DNA from: Anaerolineales bacterium UBA6131
Lineage (GTDB): Bacteria > Chloroflexota > Anaerolineae > UBA2200
Direction of reading: 5' to 3'
NCBI GenBank assembly: GCA_002435875.1
Contig: DIVN01000041.1
Location: forward strand, 7,915-20,994
Length of the DNA stretch: 13,080 nucleotides
Shown: positions 6,834-13,080 of the stretch, one piece after another
Layout of the letters: the number at the start of each line of letters is the position of its first letter
Numbering within the stretch: the first letter of the stretch is position 1
Notes under the pieces: generated by a model
The model's database searches: none
What the model was told of the DNA's origin: nothing
The model's input: only the letters and a program-made list of their open reading frames with translations
Position numbers and translations under genes: made by a program

Positions 6834-8579
6834 CTAGTCAATGCTGACTTGGTTGGTAATGATACGCTGTTTGTCGACATCGACCAAGCCCATATCGGTT
6901 GGCCGATACTTGGGTACCACTGGCAAGGGCAAGGATGTGAGCAGTCCAAGGGGATCTTCGTCGACGCCCAGGTTGGAGGCAGCTTCGATGAACTGCTGAA
7001 ACTCGCTGGCGAGGGCTGTAACCGGGCGACTGGAAAGGAGTCCCGCCACTGGCAATGAGGCCATGGCGTCTACTTGACCGTCGCTGACCGCCACGTAGCC
7101 TCCTCCTGAGGCGATCAGCGTATTGGCTGCCAGTGCCATTGAATCGGGATCGCGACCAATGACTACTAGGTTGTGGCTGTCGTGTGCATAGGTAGTAGCC
7201 AGCGCCCCTCGCTGGAGTCCTGATCCTGAGATCAGGATCGCAAAGCGGTTCGCATTGTGGCCGTGGCGGTGCCAGACCGTGGCCATAGCCAGGTCTGCAT
7301 GGTCCTGCCATAAGACTCGTCCATCTTCGACGCGCAGGTTTTGTGTCTCGAGGCCGCGACCTCGCTGAGTCAAGACCGTGGTTGCCACCTCAGGAGCGGA
7401 GCTGGAGCACATAGAGAAATCGTGCGCATCTGTCGGCCCCAGACGGACTGAAGACCGCATAGAAGCGGTGGGCGCTACTTTGGGTGCCGGCGGCACCAGC
7501 ATCTTGCCATCCTCTGCCACAATCTCTCCAGAGGCGATGGTCAGGTGCACGTGGAAAGCCTTGATGTCATCGACCACCAGCAGGTCAGCTCGGCGGCCGG
7601 GAGCAATGCAGCCGAGGTCAGGACGGCGCAAGCGTCTTGCTGGTGCCCATGTCGCCGCTCGGACGGCATCAACCGGGCTCATGCCCAGGCATATTGCGCG
7701 ACGTACCCCTCGATCCAGGTGCCCCTCACGCACGAGCTCGTGCGGCGGGATGTCGTCAGTCACAAAAACAACGCCTTCGAGATGGCCGTGGGTCTTCCAA
7801 CTTTCCACTGCGGCAGCAATGTTATCGCGGTGCAGCGTGCAACAGATCTCAACAGTCATGCCCAGGCGGGCTCGCGCCGTGATACCTTCTGGAGAAAGGA
7901 ACTCATGGTCAGAATCGATGCCGGCGGCCAGATAAGTATTGAGTTCCCTCCCGCCAAGACCTCGGATGTGGCCAGTCAGGATAACGCCACGCTTCCGCCC
8001 GGCCTTGACGATCTCGGTGATGCGCGGCGACTGACGGATCACGCCCCAGTAATCCATCACTTCCGCCAGACCGATGGTGTCTGCGTGATCCAGGAGCTCG
8101 CCTACCTCCTTGGCCGTGAACTCTGCCCCGGATGTCTCCAACCCAGGAACGGACGGCACACATGTGGGGACGAATGTCAGCACTCGCAGAGGCAGGCCCT
8201 GCGAGGCTTCAATCATGTATCTGACGCCATCGATGCCTAGCACGTTGGCCATCTCATGCGGGTCTTGGGCTACTGTAGTGATGCCTCTGGGCACCACGGC
8301 CGCCGCAAAGTGCTCTGGCGTCGCGTGCGTGCTCTCTATGTGCATGTGGCTGTCAATCAACCCTGGTGCAAGGTACATGCCGTCAGCATCGATGGTCCTA
8401 CGCCCAGTTACCAGCGCATCGTCTGGGTCGGTGACATAGGCAATGGTATCGTCACAGATGCCCACTGTCGCTGGGTAGGAGTCGCGCGTCACGACGTTAA
8501 GCAAAGTGCCACTGCGGATGACTAGATCGGCCGGATCGTCACCTCTGGCCACCCTTAGCAGCCTTTCGTATTCAACCAT
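6834..8579 (-). CDS. ade: Adenine deaminase, divergent copy
   Basis: Adenine deaminase converts adenine to hypoxanthine and ammonia. The 581-residue length fits the family (E. coli Ade is 588). The amidohydrolase half holds DSHMHIES (H78, H80), DPHEMANVLG (E109), GLAEVMDY at about 170-177, SDHE (H225) and TDD (D275). The C-terminal adenine-deaminase domain holds AHDSHNLVVIGR at about 465-476 and ends in a TDMGLVDVDK stretch. Compared with the other copy, the GHCPG segment has become GHIRG (H204 kept) and FCTDD has become FVTDD. These changes next to the active site suggest a different substrate range or rate. The ATG start at 8579 lies 6 bases after the stop of the other copy, with AGGGTAGG as ribosome site spanning that stop. 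The two were probably produced by an old tandem duplication, since only the motifs remain closely similar. Confidence 0.93.
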   Translation of the reverse strand: MVEYERLLRVARGDDPADLVIRSGTLLNVVTRDSYPATVGICDDTIAYVTDPDDALVTGRRTIDADGMYLAPGLIDSHMHIESTHATPEHFAAAVVPRGITTVAQDPHEMANVLGIDGVRYMIEASQGLPLRVLTFVPTCVPSVPGLETSGAEFTAKEVGELLDHADTIGLAEVMDYWGVIRQSPRITEIVKAGRKRGVILTGHIRGLGGRELNTYLAAGIDSDHEFLSPEGITARARLGMTVEICCTLHRDNIAAAVESWKTHGHLEGVVFVTDDIPPHELVREGHLDRGVRRAICLGMSPVDAVRAATWAPARRLRRPDLGCIAPGRRADLLVVDDIKAFHVHLTIASGEIVAEDGKMLVPPAPKVAPTASMRSSVRLGPTDAHDFSMCSSSAPEVATTVLTQRGRGLETQNLRVEDGRVLWQDHADLAMATVWHRHGHNANRFAILISGSGLQRGALATTYAHDSHNLVVIGRDPDSMALAANTLIASGGGYVAVSDGQVDAMASLPVAGLLSSRPVTALASEFQQFIEAASNLGVDEDPLGLLTSLPLPVVPKYRPTDMGLVDVDKQRIITNQVSID

Positions 8580-8585
8580 GTTGAC

Positions 8586-10358
8586 CTACCCTTCGTCGGC
8601 CCAGACGGGCAGGACAATCTGTTTGTCAACGTCTACAGTGCCCAGGTCCGTTACACCGAAATGTGGGATGACAGGCAAGGCGAGGCCAAAAACGCCTGCC
8701 AGCCCTCGCACCGGATGCAAGCCCAGGGTTGCCAGCGCCGCTCTGAGTGAGTCCAGTTTGGCGACCATCTCCTCGGCCGGAAGAGGACTCATCAGTCCAG
8801 CAATAGGCAGTGGCAGCGAAGCCAGAACTTGGCCCGCTCGTACACAACATACGCCACCACCGATGCGCGCGAGATGCTGGGCAGCCAGGAGCATGTCATC
8901 CACCGAGCGTCCTGCCAGCACAAGATTGTGCGAATCGTGTGCGACCGTGCTGGCCACGGCCCCCTCTCTTAGCTCCAGCCCTCGCACAAGACTCAGGCTG
9001 CGGTTTCCGTTCCTTCCATGGCGCTCGACCACGGCCAGCCAGCAGAGATCGCTCTGAGACGACAGGTCGACCATCCCGTCAACGACCGGTAGCTCGACCT
9101 CGGCAAGACCTCGCAGGCCAGATGGCTCGAGCACCACCACCCGCAATCGCTCCCGCGCATGTCCAGGCCGCGCTGCGAGCTGTAGATCCTTCGCTGAAAG
9201 TGGCGGGCGTACAACGACAGAGTTCGACGTTTCGATTTCTGATGGCACCTTGCTCAACTCTACGGTCAACTCGCCATGGCGCGCGACACGCTGCCCATCC
9301 ACCCAGACCTCTTCGACTTGCAGTGATTCTAGATCTGATGCCAGCAGCAGGTCGGCGCGTTTACCCGGAGCGACTGCACCAAGCTCAGTCAGCCCATAGC
9401 GCAGGGCCCCGTGCAAGGTGGCCGCGCGGATGGCCTCAACCGGGGGGAAGCCATTGTCGATTGCTTCACGCACGACACGGTCCATGTGGCCATAGCGAAA
9501 CAGGTCATCTGGCCAGATGTCATCGGTGCAAAAGACCAGATTGGTCGGAGCTGCGCCCCACTTCTTGACCAGAGGGCCCAGAAGTGACATGCTCTCCGAG
9601 AAGCTGGAGACGCGGCCCTCGACAACCATGCCAAGGCGGAGCTTCTCCAATAGCTCGTCGGCTGCTCCGCTCTCATGATCGGAGGTGGGACCGGCTACCA
9701 TATAGGCAGCAAGATCTTGTCCCGATACGCCCGGGCAGTGGCCGCTGATGATGGCATGTTTGCGCGCAGCGGCCTCCAGGATGGTGCGCATGCGTGCAGA
9801 TTGCTGAACTACTCCAACATAGTCCATCACCTCAGCCAGACCGATGACGCGATCCCAGCCAAGCATTTCCGTCACTTCTGCCGCCCCGAACTGTGCTCCT
9901 GCGGTCTCGAGACTGGGTACAGCGGGCACGCAGGATGGTACCTGCACGAACACGCGCAGCGGGAGCTTCTCCGTTGCGTCGAGCATGTAGCGCACACCGG
10001 CGATGCCGAATACGTTGCCGATCTCATGGGGGTCTGTCACCACAGTTGTCGTGCCGCGCACCAGTACCGCGGCGGCGAATCCAGCCGGACTCATCATGCT
10101 GCTCTCAATATGCACGTGGCAGTCGATCAGACCAGGCACGGCGAACTTGCCGTCAGCCGAGATGCGTTGCAGCGGTGCAGGACCGGGCCAGCGTCCTGGC
10201 CCGGCGAAGACAACAAAGCCGCCGGAGATGCCAATGTCCGCCGGGTACACTTCGCCTGTGTAGACGTTCACCAGCCGCGTGTTGGCGATCAGGGTATCAA
10301 GTGGTACCTCGCCCCTGGCGGCTAGGACGCGCTTGCGGACTGCCTCCATGTCGTTCAT
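8586..10358 (-). CDS. ade: Adenine deaminase, canonical-looking copy
   Basis: A 590-residue adenine deaminase whose active-site motifs are closer to the E. coli enzyme than those of its neighbour. It has DCHVHIES (H81, H83), DPHEIGNVFG (E112), GLAEVMDY at about 173-180, GHCPG (H207), SDHES (H228) and FCTDD (D279/D280). The C-terminal domain has AHDSHNLVLAGR at about 473-484 and the SLPLPIAGLMS stretch typical of the family. It makes hypoxanthine from adenine in the cytoplasm using a divalent metal centre. Its ATG overlaps the TGA of the upstream permease (ATGA, 4 bases), and GGGAGG stands 7 bases before the start, so translation is likely coupled. The partner copy follows after 6 bases. The tight link to permease genes suggests that imported adenine or adenine nucleosides are the source. 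Confidence 0.94.
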   Translation of the reverse strand: MNDMEAVRKRVLAARGEVPLDTLIANTRLVNVYTGEVYPADIGISGGFVVFAGPGRWPGPAPLQRISADGKFAVPGLIDCHVHIESSMMSPAGFAAAVLVRGTTTVVTDPHEIGNVFGIAGVRYMLDATEKLPLRVFVQVPSCVPAVPSLETAGAQFGAAEVTEMLGWDRVIGLAEVMDYVGVVQQSARMRTILEAAARKHAIISGHCPGVSGQDLAAYMVAGPTSDHESGAADELLEKLRLGMVVEGRVSSFSESMSLLGPLVKKWGAAPTNLVFCTDDIWPDDLFRYGHMDRVVREAIDNGFPPVEAIRAATLHGALRYGLTELGAVAPGKRADLLLASDLESLQVEEVWVDGQRVARHGELTVELSKVPSEIETSNSVVVRPPLSAKDLQLAARPGHARERLRVVVLEPSGLRGLAEVELPVVDGMVDLSSQSDLCWLAVVERHGRNGNRSLSLVRGLELREGAVASTVAHDSHNLVLAGRSVDDMLLAAQHLARIGGGVCCVRAGQVLASLPLPIAGLMSPLPAEEMVAKLDSLRAALATLGLHPVRGLAGVFGLALPVIPHFGVTDLGTVDVDKQIVLPVWADEG

Positions 10359-11602
10359 CTCTGAACCTCCCCATGTCTCGCGTCATTGAGCGCGCGGAAG
10401 TAGATATGGTTCAATACGCCACTGAAAAGCACCGCAGCGGCTCCCAGCAACAAGGGCAAAGCATAGTTGGAGCGGGCGATGAAAAACCCGGCGATCGGCG
10501 CCGCCAAGCCATTTCCGAACCAGTAAGCAGTGTTGAGCCAGGCAGCGACAGCACCCTTGGCCTTGGCAGAAGCACTACCCATGGCGTAAGTGAACGACAA
10601 CGGCTGCGAAGTCATGGCCATGGAGCGATCGCCCCAGTAGGCAATTGCAGCTGCGATGGGACTGCGGGTCAGAGCCATGATCACCAGGGTTACTGGCATC
10701 AGCAGGCGCAGCCATGTGACCGAAGCAACTGTCCCCAGCACATGGGCCAGCGATGGACCCAGGCTGGTCGCGATTGTGGTAGGGATCACTGCAACGGCCG
10801 ACACGCCAGCGAAGAACTCTCTTGTGGTACCCAGGTGGTAGACAAAATAGACATTGGCGAATGAGGTCAACGTACCAAACCCAATGCCGATTAACAGAGA
10901 GACGATTGCCTGTTGTTTGGTGAAGACGTCGATGCCCCAAAGATAGGGATAGAGGCTGATCTTGCGTGTGCTTGTCGTAGGGAGGTCTCTGACCAACCAA
11001 GCTGGGATTACCGATAGGAGTCCCACAGCACCCGAGAGCAGCAGCGTATAACGGTAAGCGACGGTGAGATCAGGGGTGATGCGCAGCATCAGGTTGGGCA
11101 CTTGGCCGGCAAAGAGAGCCCCGAGCGACATGCAGATGCCGAAGATCATGTTGGTGAGAGTGAAGGCGTAGGTGCGCTGATCCTCGGTGGTGTTTGCCGC
11201 CAGGAACGGCAAGCGCACAACAAAGTCGCCGGAAAACGCCAGACCGCTGACCAGAGCCGCTAGTGAGATCAGCATCAGGTTGTCGGTCGAGACTTGCGCC
11301 AGCTTGGCCAGGCTTGACAGTCCGTAGATGATCACCAGTGACTTGCGAAAGCCGATCTTCTCAGCCATAAAGCCCGCGGGTATCGAGGCGATGGCCTGGG
11401 CAAATGGCTCAACACTGAGAACGCGGCCCAGCGTATCGGCTGATACACCCATATTGAGCATATAGAGGTTGAAGACGACGAGAAAGACCCCGCGCGCCGT
11501 GCTGCTGAGTGCCGCGGCCAAGTACGATAGGTGGCAGTTGCGACTCAGCCCAATGATCGTACGGAAGTAGGTCGCAAAGCGTTGCTGCAAGAGTGCTAGC
11601 AA
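10355..11602 (-). CDS. MFS permease, paralog of its upstream neighbour
   Basis: A 415-residue membrane protein with about twelve hydrophobic segments, of major facilitator superfamily type. AEKIGFRKS at about 80-88 corresponds to the loop 2-3 signature. Two stretches are shared almost unchanged with the neighbouring permease: SGDFVVRLPFLAAN at 124-137 and ISLYPYLWGID at 215-225; LGTTREFF further on is close. The start is TTG at 11602 with AGGAGG at 11610-11615, 7 bases away. Its stop overlaps the adenine deaminase start, so it is probably made together with that enzyme. The cargo cannot be read from sequence. Gene context favours a nucleoside, purine base or related compound (inference). The MFS fold is well supported; the direction of transport is not known. 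Confidence 0.85.
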   Translation of the reverse strand: MLALLQQRFATYFRTIIGLSRNCHLSYLAAALSSTARGVFLVVFNLYMLNMGVSADTLGRVLSVEPFAQAIASIPAGFMAEKIGFRKSLVIIYGLSSLAKLAQVSTDNLMLISLAALVSGLAFSGDFVVRLPFLAANTTEDQRTYAFTLTNMIFGICMSLGALFAGQVPNLMLRITPDLTVAYRYTLLLSGAVGLLSVIPAWLVRDLPTTSTRKISLYPYLWGIDVFTKQQAIVSLLIGIGFGTLTSFANVYFVYHLGTTREFFAGVSAVAVIPTTIATSLGPSLAHVLGTVASVTWLRLLMPVTLVIMALTRSPIAAAIAYWGDRSMAMTSQPLSFTYAMGSASAKAKGAVAAWLNTAYWFGNGLAAPIAGFFIARSNYALPLLLGAAAVLFSGVLNHIYFRALNDARHGEVQR

Positions 11603-11626
11603 GAAGGCCCCTCCTGTCCATCTGGA

Positions 11627-12880
11627 CTAGCTGCTGGCCGCACCAGGTAGCCTTCGTCGCAGGTGGTATCGCATGCTCCAATAAGTCAATAGTCCACTGG
11701 CCAATGCCGCCAGGGCAGAGGCATAGAATGGCAGAGTATAGTTCGCCTGAGCCAGAAAACGGCCTGTAACTTGTGCGGCGATACCGGTGCCAAGCCAGAA
11801 GCTGATCTCGAGCCAGGATGATGCCGCAGTTCTGTTGCGGGGCGATGCGGTGTCCATCACAAAGACGAACCATACCGATTGAGACATCAGAAACAATGCT
11901 CGAAAGAGCCAGTATGCAGCGGTCCCCAGATAGGCGTTGGTGGTGGCAGCCATAGCCAGGCTGGCTACAGGTATGAGCAAGCGCACCGCACTGACAGTTC
12001 TCAGCGTGCCCCAGCGCTTGGCCAGGTACGGGGCGAGCACCGTAGCGAACATGGCAGGGAAGAGGGCCAGCGCGGACACGTTGCTGAAGAACTCCCGGCT
12101 TGTCCCCAGGCGAAACAGGTAAAAGACGTTCATGAATGGGCTAACCAGCCCCATCGACAGGCCAACAAACAGCTCGATGATCGCCACGCGCACCGTGAAA
12201 GGGTCGATGCCCCACAAATAGGGATAGAGGCTGAGCTTATTGCGCGGGCGCCGTATTCCGTCGCGTATTAGCAGCGCTGGCAACGAGGAGACCACCAACA
12301 ACAACCCAGCACAGTACAACGTATAGCGGTAGCTGGTAGCCAGGTCCGCCCCAAATCCGGAGAACACGTTTGGCAGATATCCTGCAACAAGCGACCCGAA
12401 AGCGAAAAAGATGCTGCTGAGCACGCTGCTGAGACTGAAGATATGTGCGCGGTGGGCGTCCTGTGAATTGGCGGCCAGAAAGGGCAAGCGCACCACAAAG
12501 TCGCCCGAGAGAGCCAGGCCCGCGGCGAACGCGCCCAGGGCGATAATGCCAACATCTGCACTGGCGACTTGGCTGAGCCTCGACAGACCTGCCAGGAGAT
12601 AGATCGCGAAGAAGGTCTTACGAAAACCGAACAGCTCACCCAGGAAGCCAACGGGTATGGAGGCCAACGCATGGGCAAACGGCCCAGCGCTGAGGATGTT
12701 CCCCAGCGCGTCAGGCAGCGCGCCCAAGGAGAGTACGTACAGATTGAGGTCAACGCCAAATATGCCTTCTGCCAGGCTGCTCAGCGACGTGGCCAGAAGC
12801 AACAGGCGCACGTTCCGGTTCAGGAGTCGGATTGCGCCAAGGTACGAAAACGCGCCGCGCCAATAGCGGCTAATGGCCAT
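11627..12880 (-). CDS. MFS permease, second paralog
   Basis: A 417-residue integral membrane protein with about twelve hydrophobic segments, similar along its length to the permease at 10355-11602. It carries GELFGFRKT at 81-89 (loop 2-3 signature), SGDFVVRLPFLAAN at 125-138, LSLYPYLWGIDPFT at 216-229 and LGTSREFF at 258-265. The frame is open to 12970, but the upstream part is out-of-frame NDT coding sequence. The ATG at 12880 overlaps the end of that NDT gene by 11 bases (ATGGCCATTAG), which points to coupled translation; the ribosome site before it is weak. The other permease follows after 24 bases. Specificity is unknown, and a nucleoside or base is suggested only by context. Confidence 0.85.
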   Translation of the reverse strand: MAISRYWRGAFSYLGAIRLLNRNVRLLLLATSLSSLAEGIFGVDLNLYVLSLGALPDALGNILSAGPFAHALASIPVGFLGELFGFRKTFFAIYLLAGLSRLSQVASADVGIIALGAFAAGLALSGDFVVRLPFLAANSQDAHRAHIFSLSSVLSSIFFAFGSLVAGYLPNVFSGFGADLATSYRYTLYCAGLLLVVSSLPALLIRDGIRRPRNKLSLYPYLWGIDPFTVRVAIIELFVGLSMGLVSPFMNVFYLFRLGTSREFFSNVSALALFPAMFATVLAPYLAKRWGTLRTVSAVRLLIPVASLAMAATTNAYLGTAAYWLFRALFLMSQSVWFVFVMDTASPRNRTAASSWLEISFWLGTGIAAQVTGRFLAQANYTLPFYASALAALASGLLTYWSMRYHLRRRLPGAASS

Positions 12881-13080
12881 CTTCTGCCAGCGTGGACAAC
12901 TCGCCCTGCCATACCTGGAGCTGTGCCAGAACGTCGGCAAAATCGCCGAAGATGTAACCTTTCTCTTCAATCACACCGAGCACGAACATATTCACACCGA
13001 AGCCGCATTGACGCCTGCGCAGAGCTCGCGAGTCGGTCATGAAACCTGCAATGCCCCTCTTTGTTGGGTCTCTCAGGGAC
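12870..13080 (-). CDS. Nucleoside 2-deoxyribosyltransferase, C-terminal fragment at the window edge
   Basis: The minus frame is open from the window edge to a TAG at 12870-12872, giving 69 visible residues; the 5' end lies beyond 13080. The residues match the last part of domain 2 of the NDT at 2076-3077 without gaps. Over KRGI...W I count 26 identities in 51 by eye, including KRGI, MTD, RR, GVIEE and the final Q-x-x-x-W. The catalytic acidic motif would lie outside the window and cannot be checked, so the full length and domain number are unknown. The last 11 bases overlap the start of the permease gene, which makes this the most upstream visible member of the operon. The fragment is short and lacks its start codon here, so it is easy to overlook. 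Two NDT genes thus bracket the whole salvage cluster. Confidence 0.82.
   Translation of the reverse strand, partial: SLRDPTKRGIAGFMTDSRALRRRQCGFGVNMFVLGVIEEKGYIFGDFADVLAQLQVWQGELSTLAEDGH

Noticed and set aside
6797..6949. Longer start (6949) for the ribokinase
   Set aside because: It would overlap the adenine deaminase end and add 51 residues unlike ribokinase. The ATG at 6796 has a strong ribosome site.
8810..9568. Plus-strand open frame of 252 codons
   Set aside because: It is antisense to the canonical adenine deaminase, with no recognisable motif and a Pro/Arg/His-rich composition.
9893..10864. Plus-strand open frame of 323 codons
   Set aside because: It spans the antisense of two real genes and their junction. 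Its composition is Arg/Ser/Cys-rich with no domain, so it is treated as a shadow.
12881..12970. Longer start (ATG at 12970) for the upstream MFS permease
   Set aside because: The added 30 residues lie in NDT coding sequence in another frame. The ATG at 12880 forms a short overlap with the NDT stop and begins where the paralog's sequence begins.
1..13080. tRNA, rRNA, CRISPR, insertion sequence, phage or defence genes
   Set aside because: No cloverleaf, repeat-spacer pattern, transposase, integrase or terminal repeat was recognised. All long coding frames are metabolic or transport genes.

Overview
The window looks like a purine nucleoside and nucleobase salvage island from a moderately high-GC bacterium. 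No RNA gene or phylogenetic marker is present. Chloroflexota (Anaerolineae-like) is only a guess, based on the GC-rich codon use, the mix of ATG, GTG and TTG starts, and the presence of MtaA-like URO-D proteins beside amidohydrolases. Almost all of the sequence codes for protein.

Plus strand, 1-1988: the C-terminal part of an amidohydrolase (5' end outside the window), followed by a URO-D-fold protein of the MtaA/CmuA kind. These two form one transcription unit that converges on the rest. Only about 87 bases separate the two sets of genes, and I see no clear terminator there.

Minus strand, read from 13080 down to 2076: the tail of a nucleoside 2-deoxyribosyltransferase (NDT), two adjacent MFS permease paralogs, two adjacent adenine deaminase paralogs, a ribokinase-family kinase, a second amidohydrolase of the deaminase type, a nucleoside hydrolase, and an NDT made of two fused NDT domains. 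The first six genes are packed with overlaps or gaps of 4-37 bases and are very probably one operon. The deaminase follows a 185-base gap holding a hairpin. The hydrolase-NDT pair follows a 322-base gap that is the only sizeable non-coding stretch.

Taken together (inference), the permeases would import nucleosides or bases. The hydrolase would release ribose from ribonucleosides. The NDT proteins would exchange or release the deoxyribose of deoxyribonucleosides. The adenine deaminases would turn adenine into hypoxanthine, the other amidohydrolase would deaminate a further base or nucleoside, and the kinase would phosphorylate the freed sugar. No nucleoside phosphorylase and no regulator is visible, so this is a hydrolytic and transglycosylase route. 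The striking trait is that nearly every function occurs as a pair: two NDT genes (one itself a two-domain fusion), two permeases, two adenine deaminases and two amidohydrolases. One of these genes, the partial NDT at 12870-13080, is short and overlaps the permease start, so it is easy to miss.
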